Counted from the first letter of the stretch, positions 29,375 through 39,206 are shown. The stretch is 64,000 nt of DNA from CAVVEC01 sp963747105 (GCA_963747105.1 CAVVEC010000008.1:62001-126000), one strand, 5' to 3'. A program made the numbers and translations. The notes: generated by a model not told the origin, from the sequence alone.

Positions 29375-30944
29375 ATGGAACCGCGCGCAAGCGGCTATTG
29401 GGGTCGCCTGAAGGCGAATCGCCCGGCGTACACCCTGACCATTCTGGCCACGCTGACCTCGGCATTCTGATTGGGACTGTGATCTCCAAGAGCGTCAAAG
29501 GTCAGGAAAGCAAGAAAGCTCGGACGCGACTCCCTTGACCATCCCCTCACCACAACAACTCTCCAGCCAGTTCTCGCAGATTTCCAAGCAACTGGAGCCG
29601 ACGGTAGTCAATATCAATACCGAATCCACCATCAAGAATCCGCACCGTCGCCGCGGAATGCCGGATCAGGGCGGCGGCGACGATCAGAATCCCTTCGACG
29701 ATTTCTTCGACCACTTTTTTGGCGGCCCGCAGAACCAGGGCCCGATTCGCGAGCGCTCGCTGGGCTCCGGAGTCATTGTTGATTCCAAGGGCTACATCGT
29801 TACCAATCGGCATGTGGTCGAGAAGGCCGACCGCATCCGGGTGAAGGTGCAGGATGATCCGCCGGGAGTCCTGCATGACGCGAAGGTAATCGGTACCGAC
29901 CAGGAAACCGATCTGGCCGTGATCAAGATTGATACCGAGAAGCCCTTGCCCATCGCCAAGCTGGGCAACTCCGATAGCATGCAGGTCGGGGATTGGGTGC
30001 TGGCCGTGGGCAGTCCCTTCGGATTGTCGGAAACCGTCACTGCGGGCATTGTGTCGGCCAAGGGGCGCAACATTGTGCCCAATCGCCAATTCCAATCGTT
30101 CATCCAGACGGATGCAGCCATCAACCCGGGCAATTCGGGCGGCCCGCTGGTGAATATGGCGGGCGAGGTGATCGGCATCAACACCGCGATCCTCACCGAT
30201 ACTAACGCCTATGCTGGCGTCGGCTTCGCACTGCCTTCGAACACGGTGGTGACGGTTTACAACCAGTTGATCGGTCCCGAGCACCGGGTACAGCGGGGCT
30301 CGATCGGCATCATGTTCAGCGCGCAGGAAAATCCTGCCATTGCGCGTGTCTATGGCATGGGCGCAGGGGGCGTGACGGTTTCCGATGTCACTGCCGGCAG
30401 TCCGGCCGAGCAGGCGGGACTGAAAGTCGGTGACACCATCATTTCGGTAGACGGCAAGGCGGTCAAGAACGGAGACGACCTGGTGTCCGACATCGCCAGC
30501 CGCCGACCGGGGACGAAAGTGGTTCTCGGCTTCGTGCGCAACGGCAAGCAGCAGGAGGCCGCAGTCACCGTCACCGATCGAGCCAAACTCTTTGCCGCGC
30601 GGCTCGGAGAAGAAGATGAAGGCGGCGAGGACGCGGCCCCGAAAGAGAGCAAGCTGGGCCTGACCGTGCGCGCCGTCACTTCCGACATGGCCGACCGGCT
30701 GGACATTCCTGCCGGCAAGGGCGTGATCGTGCAGGACGTCAAACCGGGATCATTTGCGGACGACACGGGCTTGACCCGTGGCGATGTCATCCTTGAGATC
30801 AACAAGCAGCCGATGAACTCGGAGGACGACTTCAAACGCATCACCTCCTCCCTCCGGAGCGGGCAGGATGTGGTATTCCTGGTGCGCCAGAGGGGCGCTG
30901 GCCGTCAGGACGGCACCATCTTCATGGCCGGTACACTTCCGTAA
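29375..30944 (+). pseudogene. HtrA/DegP-like serine protease with two PDZ domains, frame broken at N-terminus
   Basis: Periplasmic quality-control protease. From ATG 29375 a short cytoplasmic head (MEPRASGYWGRLKANRPAY) leads into the membrane anchor, which must be joined through frame changes near 29452 (TLGILIGTVIS) and 29519. From 29535 onward the frame is intact. Catalytic triad: His in TNRHVVEKAD, Asp in ETDLAVIKID, Ser in NPGNSGGPLVN. Two PDZ domains follow, at GVTVSDVTAGSPAEQAGLKVGD and GVIVQDVKPGSFADDTGLTRGD. An annotation starting at 29535 would lose the anchor. Confidence 0.88.
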
Positions 30945-30970
30945 TCTTACGTACAGCTACCATAGAGACT

Positions 30971-31009
30971 GGCACTGAGTACCTCGTTCGAGGATCATTA
31001 CTCAGTGCC
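30971..31009. terminator. Nested hairpin downstream of the HtrA-like gene
   Basis: A perfect 11-bp outer stem (GGCACTGAGTA with TACTCAGTGCC) encloses a 5-bp hairpin CCTCG-TT-CGAGG. Starts 27 nt after the protease stop. It lacks a T-run, so termination efficiency is uncertain; an mRNA-stabilising role is also possible. Confidence 0.55.
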
Positions 31010-31032
31010 GGCTCTACTTATGAGGTGAATTT

Positions 31033-31551
31033 TTGCGCTCGTTTTTGCGATCCTGGACGGGAATGGTTTCAGCAACAGGTTGCGCCGTGCTAACGGTGGC
31101 CATGCTGGCGCACGCCCGGCCAAGCGAGTCCGCGAACCAGACGGCTCCTGCCAAGACCGCGGCGTCGGCGCACAAGACTTCCGGCAAGCACAAGAAATCA
31201 CGCAAAAGCGCCAACTGGCGGACCCGCGGCCAGAAGAAGATTGACCCCCAGCGCGCCCATCAGATTCAGGAAGCCTTGATTCGCGAGCACTACCTGAACG
31301 GAAAAGCCTCCGGCGTCTGGGACAACGCCACCCAGGAGGCGATGCAGAAATACCAGGCCGACCACGGCTGGCAATCCAAGACCACTCCCGATGCGCGCGC
31401 GCTGATCCAATTGGGACTCGGCCCCGACCATGAGCATCTGCTCAATCCCGAAAGCGCGATGACCTCTCAGCCGGAACCGGCTCACAGCGTCTCCGCCGCG
31501 ACACCCGCAACCCCGGGTAATTCTTCCGGCCCCAAACAACCGCAACGGTAA
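31033..31551 (+). CDS. Secreted peptidoglycan-binding domain protein
   Basis: 172 residues, TTG start at 31033 behind GAGGTGA. N-terminal hydrophobic segment (MVSATGCAVLTVAMLAHA) followed by a Lys/Ser-rich linker. PG_binding_1 fold at about 70-125: IDPQRAHQIQEALIREHYLNGKASGVWDNATQEAMQKYQADHGW. The tail is Pro/Ser/Ala-rich. It presumably tethers to the cell wall; no catalytic domain. Confidence 0.78.
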   Translation: MRSFLRSWTGMVSATGCAVLTVAMLAHARPSESANQTAPAKTAASAHKTSGKHKKSRKSANWRTRGQKKIDPQRAHQIQEALIREHYLNGKASGVWDNATQEAMQKYQADHGWQSKTTPDARALIQLGLGPDHEHLLNPESAMTSQPEPAHSVSAATPATPGNSSGPKQPQR

Positions 31552-31794
31552 GACGCTCGTTCCTTGGCCTTTGCATGCGGTGTCATCCCGACCGAAGCGA
31601 AGCGTAGTGGAGGGACCTGCTTTCCGTGGGTCCAGCCTAGAGTGGGATTACAGTCGGTGTGCACGAACGGTGAACTGCGGAGCTGCGCTCCGCTTCGGCG
31701 GACCCTTCGGCTTCGCTCAGGGCAGGCTACGGATGCCCGCCCCTGAGCAGGCAAATCCACTGCCGGGATTTTTCTGGGTATCAGTAAAACTGAC

Positions 31795-32532
31795 CTATCC
31801 CTTCATCACCGGCTCCGGGAAATAAGGCAGCGGCTGTCCCCTGACGATGGCGCGAGGATTGTCGTCCACCAGCGCTCGTGCCACGTCTTCTCCGCAAAGT
31901 TCTGCCGCCGCCGCCCGAGCCGAGGACAGAACCGGCGGACGATGTTGGGTGTCATGGGCGTCGCTGGCGAGCACGTGGACGGCTTCCCGCTTGAGCAACC
32001 ACTGAGCGGTACGCCACGCCGGCTCTCCCCAGCGTCCGGTCAACGCCGATCCGGTGACCTGCACCACGCAACCCTGTTCCACCCACTGCAGAATCCGCTG
32101 CGCGGTTCGCTGCAGAATCGGATTGCGCTCCGGATGCGTGATCACTGGCGTAATTCCCTTCTCTTGCAGCCGGGTGAAGTGCTCTTCGATCTGTACCGGA
32201 ACGCTGTAATTGCTCAACTCCACCAGCAAGTAGCGGCTGCCTTCGATCAGATAACGCTCGGGAACGGCCATCACGTCCTGCAGATTTTCATACGAGAGAT
32301 GGAAATCGCAGCCCAGGCTCAGGCGGGGAACGTCTCCGATCCGTTGCCGCAAATAGTCCAGCAGCTTGCTCAGATACTCGCGGTCGTAAGGATAGCGGTC
32401 GTTGGCGTGCGGCGTGGCCACGATGTGCTCGATGCCGTCGGCCACCGCCATACGACACATCTCGTCCGCCACGTCCCACGACTTGGGACCGTCGTCCACT
32501 TCGGCCAGGATGTGGCAATGAATGTCGACCAT
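31795..32532 (-). CDS. CpsB/CapC-like PHP-domain protein-tyrosine phosphatase
   Basis: 245 residues from ATG 32532. PHP-type metal-binding motifs: MVDIHCHILAEVDDG at the N-terminus, HIVATPHANDRYPYD, GCDFHLSYENL, PVITHPERN and VLASDAHDTQHRPP. These match the Mn-dependent tyrosine phosphatases that dephosphorylate the capsule-chain-length kinases (CpsB, YwqE). An in-frame ATG at 32703 lies upstream, but the extension reads through an interspersed repeat. No polysaccharide operon is adjacent, so the partner kinase is elsewhere. Confidence 0.87.
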   Translation of the reverse strand: MVDIHCHILAEVDDGPKSWDVADEMCRMAVADGIEHIVATPHANDRYPYDREYLSKLLDYLRQRIGDVPRLSLGCDFHLSYENLQDVMAVPERYLIEGSRYLLVELSNYSVPVQIEEHFTRLQEKGITPVITHPERNPILQRTAQRILQWVEQGCVVQVTGSALTGRWGEPAWRTAQWLLKREAVHVLASDAHDTQHRPPVLSSARAAAAELCGEDVARALVDDNPRAIVRGQPLPYFPEPVMKG

Positions 32533-32574
32533 TAGGGAAGGCGAACCTCTCAGCTTTGAGTATATCCGCTCGTT

Positions 32575-32658
32575 GTCATCCCGAGCGTAGCGAGGGATCT
32601 GCAGTCTCAAGGTCTCAGAACACTGCAGATTCCTCGTCGCTTCGCTCCTCGGAATGAC
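32575..32658. repeat. Interspersed palindromic element, copy 3
   Basis: GTCATCCCGAGCGTAGCGAGGGATCTGCAG... to ...CTGCAGATTCCTCGTCGCTTCGCTCCTCGGAATGAC, an imperfect long inverted repeat of the same family as 23987-24073, 42 nt upstream of the PHP phosphatase start. Confidence 0.75.
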
Positions 32659-32702
32659 AATACGGTGGGTTGCAGCAGAGAATTTAAGCAGATTCGCGGG
32701 CA

Positions 32703-33114
32703 AAGACCAAGCCGGGGCGAAGGAGATGAGCCAGTGGATCGCTTCGCGCTTTCTCTGTGGAGACGCCGCGCTTTCGCCTCAACAGAACAGCAAGGTCTGA
32801 ATCCTGGAACTAGGGCAGCCGCTCACTTCATCGGGTGATCGCGGTCACTGCGATCTGCTTTCCGAGACCGTAAAAGGAAGCGACGCTCCTTATCGAGCCT
32901 GGGCCCCTGTCACAAATCCTTTGGGGTGATGTTATGTGGCGCAGCATTTCCTCGATCCGTGTCCCCGAACAAAAACCACATCCTCTCATCCCTGCCGTTG
33001 AGTTACTTGCCAGGAAATCCGAGGTAACTAAACAACGGTTTTAATTTCGGCCGAGTTTCGTTCGGCGGCGGTCATGCGCTGTCGAACGAACAAGCAACAT
33101 CCGAGGAGGATAAA
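32703..33114. other. 412-nt gap upstream of the phosphoesterase
   Basis: No coding frame is supported. A GTGA-N6-TCAC palindrome (GTGATCGCGGTCAC) is at 32835-32848, about 270 nt before the phosphoesterase start, and GAGGAGG at 33103-33109 is the ribosome binding site of that gene. Confidence 0.5.
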
Positions 33115-34677
33115 ATGAAAACCGCATTCAAATGTCTATTTAGCGTCTGTGTGCTCGCTTCGCTCACGACTGCCCTGGCGTCCGCGCAAACGTACAACAC
33201 TCCGATCTAGCACGTGATCATCATCATCCAGGAAAACCGCAGCCCAGATAATCTATTTCAAGACCCAAATCTGATAAGGAGCGGCGCTGACATCCAGAAG
33301 GCATATGATTCAGTCGGAGTGCCGCTGGCTAGCTGTTGGGACCCCGGCCACGCTCATGGCTCATGGAATACGGAGTACCTCGATCAACAAAATGGTCGGA
33401 GTTTTTGCGATGTTGGGGTCAACTACTCCGCCTGTCAAACCCACCCCGCATGTCCGCCAGACACGTATGTACAAGGCCCCCCGGCGGACAACACTATCAA
33501 GCCGTATTGGGACATCGCGGAAGCCTATGGCTTCGCAAATTATTTCTTTCAAACGAACGAGGGCCCGAGCTTCCCGGCCCATCAGTTCCTTTTTTCAGGA
33601 ACCTCGGCACCAGACGCTTATTCGACTACGTACTACAATTACTTCGACTCCGAGAATCCTGGGAACGGAGCCAACAAGAACGCGGGCTGCACTGCGCCGA
33701 TCACTTGGCTGGCCAAGGACATCACACCGGCTGGTCATGAGGATTTCTACTACACGCCGCCGTATCCAGCCCCAGTTCCGGCGGGTTACCCATGCTACGA
33801 ACACGCAACCTTGGTGGACCAGATGACGAACGGCACTACCTGGCGGTATTACGGGTACGATCTAGACGAGTCCATTTGGAATTCGCCAAACGCGTTCTAC
33901 CACATTTGTATGCCGTCGGGTCCGGGCGGCTCATGCCAAGGTGCAGATTGGAGAGACGGCCACGTGGACTTGCACGACTGGGATATCTTCAATGACATCA
34001 CAGTGAACTGCAATCTGCCGAACGTCGCCTGGGTCATCCCAGACGGAAACTATTCCGACCACCCGGGCGACAACAATTCGGGCGGGCCCGACTGGGTGGC
34101 GGACATTATCAACGCTGTCGGCCAAAGCACCTGCACGAATCCTGACCGCAGCAGCTATTGGAATAGCACCGCCATTTTTGTTCTTTGGGATGACTGGGGA
34201 GGCTTCTACGATCACGTCTCACCATACAAGGTCGTCACAGATCAAGTCAGTTGGGGCTCGGGCTACACGTGGGGTTTTCGGGTCCCTCTGCTGGTGGTTT
34301 CCGCTTACACTGGCACCAACACGGCAGGTTATATCTCCGGCGCGTGCCAAGGTGGATCCTGTCAAAATGATAAGGCACCATATCAGCATGATTTCGGAAG
34401 TATATTGAACTTTATCCAGTATGCATTCGGGATGCCCCAGGGCGAAATCGGGCCGCAGAACTGGCTTTTTGATGACTACTGGGCTCCCGACTACTATGGG
34501 AATGGCAGTTGTCAGCAAACTACTTGTCCCTATGGGTTGTCTGACTTCTTTCACTTCGGTCAATCGCGGTCGTTCAAGCACATCTCACCGCAGAGGTATC
34601 AACCGAGCGATTTCGTCAATCTGAGTGCCTTCGGAGGACTATCTAACAGCGTTGTCCCGGATGATGAGACCCCGTAG
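33115..34677 (+). pseudogene. Secreted phosphoesterase (phospholipase C/acid phosphatase family) with in-frame amber codon
   Basis: Phosphoesterase-family protein with ENRSPDNLFQ at the catalytic metal site, PSFPAHQFLFSGT, NVAWVIPDGNYSDHPGDNN and FVLWDDWGGFYDHVSP. From ATG 33115 there is an ideal RBS and signal peptide (LFSVCVLASLTTALASAQ), then TYNTPI, a TAG at 33208-33210, and HVIIIIQENR in the same frame. Relatives usually have Lys in this position (PIKHVVV-type), so one base change A to T accounts for it. Without the stop the protein has about 520 residues. A GTG at 33214 would give a protein lacking its signal peptide. Confidence 0.85.
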
Positions 34678-34692
34678 TCGTCGGTTTCTGGT

Positions 34693-34720
34693 TGGCACCG
34701 CACCTAGAAGGTCGGTGCCA
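34693..34720. terminator. Bidirectional hairpin between convergent genes
   Basis: TGGCACCG (34693-34700) and CGGTGCCA (34713-34720) form an 8-bp perfect stem between the phosphoesterase stop at 34677 and the GloVer gene end at 34728. Confidence 0.6.
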
Positions 34721-34727
34721 GCCTTTG

Positions 34728-35963
34728 CTACGGGGCTAACTCGAACACTACACCGTAGAGGTACCTCCCACCCCATAGCGTTGTGCCATAAAGATTGCCA
34801 CGGCTATCCGCCGTAAGCCCAGCCTCAGGCATGCCGCCGTCTGTGCCTCTAAAATGGTGAACGGCGCTATAGACCCATTTGTTCCCGGCTCCTCGGGTCA
34901 GTTTAAATATGACTCCGCAGCCTCCGTAGCAAGGTCCAGTGCCGCCTCCGGCGGTACCATAAATGTTACCCTGTTTGTCCACAATAAGAACGCTGCTCGG
35001 GTAGGCGCCGTTCTTCTCGTTCGGGAAGTCAAAAAGAATAGTCTCAGCCCAGTGGCCGTCCGTCCCTCTTGCAAGCTTGAACACCGTGCCACACCCTACA
35101 ATGCAGTTCCCATCCCTATGACTTCCACCCTCTAATGTAGACCCGTAGAGTGTTCCATCCTTGTCAATGGCTAAACCCGCATATGGAAGCTGGCCGTCGT
35201 TCCGGAACTGTGCGAATCGGTGCAGGACGTGTTCCCTCCACTCGCCGCGAGGTGAACGGATAAGCTCGAATGCTGTTCCGCACCCGCCTGAGCCGCCGCA
35301 CAAGGAATAATTCCCTCCCAGCTCAGTAGCCCCGTACAGATGTCCCTCTGCGTCCGCAATCAGTGCACCCACCGCGTGGTAACCATCGGTTCCGTCCTTG
35401 CCGCCCGTTGGATGAAATGTGTATAGGACGCTCTGCTGCCAGCCGCCAGAATACGGGGAGACCTCATAAACTCCGCCTCCATCCTGACCGTAAAGGTTAT
35501 CCGCCTTGTCCATCAATAGGGTTGCCAGAGAGCCTCCGTCGGGCAGCAGATACTCGTTCCAACCTCCGGATTGGGTCACTTGGAACAGGTAACTACCGTC
35601 AGCTGTTTGTATGGTGCCATACAGGTTGCCTATAGCATCGGCCACCAGGCCCCCGAACAGGTCGGCAGAAGTATCAAAACTGTGGATTACCTTCTCGTCC
35701 CAACTCCCCCCACTGTTCTTCCTCAAGGTGTATACTGTCCCGCAACCTCCGTTGCATTGCCCCCCGCCACCTCCGGGCGTCGTCCCGTATATGCGGCCCT
35801 GGCGGATGGTGACCCCAGCCCACGGGCCCGCACCGTCCATCCCTCCCTTAAAGTTGTACAGCACCTTGAACTTGGGCTTGGCGGAGGCACCGGGCACCAG
35901 AACCAGCGTCAGCACAACCACCAGGGCGTGGATCAAAGCGAAAAACCATTCTCTCCGTCGCAT
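34728..35963 (-). CDS. Secreted GloVer tandem-repeat protein
   Basis: 411 residues from ATG 35963, signal peptide ALIHALVVVLTLVLVPGASA. The mature protein consists of seven or eight repeats of roughly 45-55 residues with the theme GLxxDxxGNLYGTTxxGG and FExxxxxGxWxxxVLYxF. Clear instances are GLVADAIGNLYGTI, ALIADAEGHLYGATELGG, GLAIDKDGTLYGSTLEGG, VLIVDKQGNIYGTAGGG and GLTADSRGNLYGTTLWGG. This is the Gloeo/Verruco repeat, predicted to form a beta-propeller-like structure. Paired Cys in CNGGCG, CGGSGGCG and CYGGCG suggest disulfides. Function unknown. Confidence 0.85.
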   Translation of the reverse strand: MRRREWFFALIHALVVVLTLVLVPGASAKPKFKVLYNFKGGMDGAGPWAGVTIRQGRIYGTTPGGGGGQCNGGCGTVYTLRKNSGGSWDEKVIHSFDTSADLFGGLVADAIGNLYGTIQTADGSYLFQVTQSGGWNEYLLPDGGSLATLLMDKADNLYGQDGGGVYEVSPYSGGWQQSVLYTFHPTGGKDGTDGYHAVGALIADAEGHLYGATELGGNYSLCGGSGGCGTAFELIRSPRGEWREHVLHRFAQFRNDGQLPYAGLAIDKDGTLYGSTLEGGSHRDGNCIVGCGTVFKLARGTDGHWAETILFDFPNEKNGAYPSSVLIVDKQGNIYGTAGGGTGPCYGGCGVIFKLTRGAGNKWVYSAVHHFRGTDGGMPEAGLTADSRGNLYGTTLWGGRYLYGVVFELAP

Positions 35964-36110
35964 GGGAGACCACCTTGTTCGAGGAGACTCGCATAGGGGA
36001 TGCGAGCGCGGGAGTCCTCGATGCCCATGAAGTATAGCACGATAGTCTCGCCGTACGAGCCTTTTCGGCAGCTTATCCCGGCCTCGTTTCGATGCTAGAC
36101 TCGGGATGAA

Positions 36111-36443
36111 ATGCGCACCGATATCCTGCCGCTGTGCGACCAGCACTACCGAACCATGGAGCCTTGCCTCGCCCCGTTCAGCGCCGATTATTCCATTGAT
36201 TTTTTCCGCTGCACCGACAAGTTTTGCGGGCGCTGTTTCAGCGAACGGTTGGGATACGTGACACCAAAGAGAGATGAGCCGCCGGAGTTCTCTACCAGCC
36301 AGCCGCGTTGCGAGAAGCACGGCCGGCCTATGTTCATCGCCGGTCTAGACCGGCAACGCAACATCATCCGGTATGCGTGCCCTGAGCCGGGGTGCCAGGA
36401 AAGCATGCTGAAAGGGCAGGCCGGGTCCCGATCACTTGTTTAA
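36111..36443 (+). CDS. Small Cys/His-rich hypothetical protein
   Basis: 110 residues. Three or four pairs of metal-ligand candidates: CDQHY near residue 9, CTDKFCGRC near 34-42, CEKHGRP near 65, and CPEPGC near 87-92. It looks like two treble-clef or zinc-ribbon units. The end overlaps the end of the convergent c-di-GMP gene by 12 nt. No family recognised. Confidence 0.65.
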   Translation: MRTDILPLCDQHYRTMEPCLAPFSADYSIDFFRCTDKFCGRCFSERLGYVTPKRDEPPEFSTSQPRCEKHGRPMFIAGLDRQRNIIRYACPEPGCQESMLKGQAGSRSLV

Positions 36444-39206
36444 GAGCTTCTCGTAGTAACTTTTGTCGTAAAACGTGGTAGTGTTCTGCACGTATTCCAG
36501 AATGCGATGCATGGTGTTCCGGTCTTCCCGATTCAGTTCCTTGAACTGCACCGCAACCCCGGATCCGGGATCGATTCTCGCCACATAGCCCTCGGCGTGG
36601 AGTTGGCCGTCGTCAATGGAGAAAACCAGCTTGAGCTTCGAGCCAGGAACCAGGATGACGCTGGTTTCCACGTAGCAACCGCCCAGGCTGAGATCCGTCA
36701 GCGTGCCAAAAACCGGGCTGTCGCTACCCTCGGGATGCAGTTCGATGGTGACCCGGCAATTCATGCGGGCGTGGAGACGGCGATTCTTCCGCGAAGGTTG
36801 CTGCTGTTTCTCCAAGTACATGCGGCGGTCAGCTTCCGCCAACAGTTCTTCCGCATCTTGTCCATCTTCGGGATACATGGCTTGTCCTACGCTGAGCGAA
36901 AGAATGTCTTCGGCGCAAACTTCGACCCCAGCCTGCTTGGCGAGCTCTCGTAACTGGTCCGCTTTCTTGGCGGCAGCTTCTGTCGGCAGACCGGGGGCAA
37001 TGACCACAAATTCGTCTCCACCCATGCGAGCCACGTAGTCGTACTCTCGGCAGGTCTCTTTCAGAGCCTGCGCGAACAGGCGCAGCACCCGGTTGCCTTC
37101 CAAGTGGCCGAAGCGGTCGTTGATTTGCTTAAAGCCATCCATGTCACAAACCATCACGACCAGGGGAGAAGTGTCGCGCTTGCAGCGGGCCAACTCGCGG
37201 TCCAGTTGCAAAAACAGAGATCGGGCATTGGGCAGTCCGGTGAGGTAGTCCGTGGTGGCGGAACTCTCCGCCTGTTGATATTTCAATGCGTTCTCAATGG
37301 CCAGCGCCATCTTGGAACTGATCGCCAGAAGAATGCGCAGGTGATCGGAAGTGAATGCGTCCCGCTCTCCACGATACAGAGCGAGTACGCCGATCACGCC
37401 ATTCAGGCCTTCCAACGGGATGGCCAGAGCCGAGCGCAAGGTGCTGAACTTTGTGGGATCGTTGAGGTATCCCGGTTCCACCGAGGGATTGCCGTTGATA
37501 ATCGGCTTCTTGTTGTGGGCCACCCATCCGGAAAGTCCCTGCCCCAACGGAATGCGCAGCGAGGAGAACAAGCGGAAGTTGTCGCCGTTCACATATTCCG
37601 GGATCAATTCGTCGCTGCGCTGGACGTAGATTGCGATGGCGTCATACGGCACCAGAGACCTGAGTTTTAGCGAAAACACCGAGAGCGTTTCGCCCAGACT
37701 GAGCGACGCGCCCAAGTCCTGGCTTAACTCAAACAAGGTCTGCGCTTCCTGCCGGGCCGCCGCAATGGATGAGAGGAAGGTAGTTTCCCGGCCCGGTGTG
37801 TCTTTTGCCGTAGCGTCTTCGAATCCAGCCGCCGGCGCGAGCCCGCGTTCGATCTTGACCGCAGTGGAAAGCTGCGAGGTTACCTCTTTGCCGAACTGCG
37901 CCAATGCCATCTTTTCGAGATGGAGATGGCGTTTCTTGAGAATCTCAACTACTCGGGGATCAAAGGATTTTCCCGACTCCGCCTGCAAGCGTTGCATGAC
38001 ATCATCCAGCGGAAGGGCACGCCGGTACTGGCGATCGGAGGCCAGAGCATCCAGGTAGTCGACGGCGGAGAGGATGCGCGCGCCAATGGGAATCTCGTCG
38101 CCGCGCAGTCCCAACGGGTATCCCGATCCGTCCCATTTCTCATGGTGCGCCCGTACGATTGGCACAACCGGATAGGGGAAGCGCACGCGCTCCAGAATCT
38201 CCGCCCCCACTACCGGATGAATCTTCATCTTTTCGAATTCTTCCGGCGTCAGCCGGCCGGGCTTGGAGATAATGTGCTCGGGGACAGCGAGCTTGCCAAT
38301 GTCGTGCAGGAGGGCTGCCGCGTGCAGGGCCTCCATCTCATCGTGGGTCACGCTCAGTTCCTTAGCGACCTCGACGGCGTAGACCCGGACGCGCTGCAAG
38401 TGGTCGTGAGTGGTCTGATCCTTAGCTTCGATCGCCATCGCCAGCGCCTCGATGGTGCGGAGGTGCAGGTTGGCCATTTCCTCGACGTGGCGCTTCTCAT
38501 CTTCCAGTTTGCCCAAATACAGTCGGTACGAGCGGTAGATCAGGTAAATGATGGGCACCAGAAGCAGTGAGGTTTCCCAGTAGAAAGTGTGATTGAACCA
38601 GCCAATCATGCCGGCAATCGCGGCCCCCACCAGGTAATAGGGGAAGGACCAGAAATAACACTCCACCATGATCTTCTTGAGCGGTTTCCCCTCGGTGAGC
38701 GATATGACGGTGGCAATCGAACCGCTATTAGCTATGAAGTAAGTGGTCGCCGCTACGCCGAGCAACAATGGCTTGCTACCCACCAAAAGGTCGAAGAGCG
38801 CGTTGTGATACACGGCATACGCTAAGGCCGTCGAGAACGCACTGGAGCATATGTTGAAGGTGATCTGGATGGCGCTGGGCCGGTCCCGGTAGACGCATTG
38901 CACCAGAATGGCGGTACAACCGAGAGCCAATGTTTCCGCGAAGCTCAGTTCCAAAATGCCGAGCAGAATGAACAGGAAGTTCACCGACATCGTGCCCGTG
39001 ATCCCGGGCAGATTCACTTTGAGCCTGGAAGCGAGAATCGCAATACCCAGGTAGCAAATGAACTCGGCGATGTTCTTGCTGGTCTGGTGGACAGCGCCAA
39101 AGACGAGCACACCGGTGCCTACGATGACAACCAGGCCAATAAACACCTTGGCGCCGAAGGTCAGGTCTCGCCACGACTGTGAGCGGCCAGCCATTTCTCT
39201 GGGCAC
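36432..39206 (-). CDS. Membrane c-di-GMP protein: 7-8 TM, HD-GYP, GAF, GGDEF, PilZ
   Basis: 924 residues. About eight hydrophobic segments (25-235) precede an HD-GYP phosphodiesterase domain (250-430), with HDIGKLAVPEHI and HHEKWDGSGYP, both intact. GAF follows (about 495-640: GLSGWVAHNKKPIINGN), then GGDEF (650-805) with MGGDEF and, exactly five residues earlier, the RxxD inhibitory site (REYD). Last is PilZ (810-915) with RLHAR and DLSLGG, the c-di-GMP-binding residues. All three functions, synthesis, hydrolysis and binding, therefore look intact in one chain. Start is ATG 39206; it is likely monocistronic. Confidence 0.9.
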   Translation of the reverse strand: MPREMAGRSQSWRDLTFGAKVFIGLVVIVGTGVLVFGAVHQTSKNIAEFICYLGIAILASRLKVNLPGITGTMSVNFLFILLGILELSFAETLALGCTAILVQCVYRDRPSAIQITFNICSSAFSTALAYAVYHNALFDLLVGSKPLLLGVAATTYFIANSGSIATVISLTEGKPLKKIMVECYFWSFPYYLVGAAIAGMIGWFNHTFYWETSLLLVPIIYLIYRSYRLYLGKLEDEKRHVEEMANLHLRTIEALAMAIEAKDQTTHDHLQRVRVYAVEVAKELSVTHDEMEALHAAALLHDIGKLAVPEHIISKPGRLTPEEFEKMKIHPVVGAEILERVRFPYPVVPIVRAHHEKWDGSGYPLGLRGDEIPIGARILSAVDYLDALASDRQYRRALPLDDVMQRLQAESGKSFDPRVVEILKKRHLHLEKMALAQFGKEVTSQLSTAVKIERGLAPAAGFEDATAKDTPGRETTFLSSIAAARQEAQTLFELSQDLGASLSLGETLSVFSLKLRSLVPYDAIAIYVQRSDELIPEYVNGDNFRLFSSLRIPLGQGLSGWVAHNKKPIINGNPSVEPGYLNDPTKFSTLRSALAIPLEGLNGVIGVLALYRGERDAFTSDHLRILLAISSKMALAIENALKYQQAESSATTDYLTGLPNARSLFLQLDRELARCKRDTSPLVVMVCDMDGFKQINDRFGHLEGNRVLRLFAQALKETCREYDYVARMGGDEFVVIAPGLPTEAAAKKADQLRELAKQAGVEVCAEDILSLSVGQAMYPEDGQDAEELLAEADRRMYLEKQQQPSRKNRRLHARMNCRVTIELHPEGSDSPVFGTLTDLSLGGCYVETSVILVPGSKLKLVFSIDDGQLHAEGYVARIDPGSGVAVQFKELNREDRNTMHRILEYVQNTTTFYDKSYYEKLLNK

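Noticed and set aside
29535..30944. HtrA-like protein starting at 29535
   Set aside because: That start lacks the membrane anchor; upstream ATG 29375 with RBS and anchor sequence, joined by two indels, is the better gene start.
31942..32535. 197-codon plus-strand open frame
   Set aside because: Antisense of the PHP-domain phosphatase, which has all metal motifs.
33208..33210. Pyrrolysine or programmed readthrough at the amber codon
   Set aside because: No pyl genes or conserved readthrough context in view; a point change or sequence error is simpler.
37920..38570. 216-codon plus-strand open frame
   Set aside because: Antisense of the HD-GYP domain; no independent evidence.
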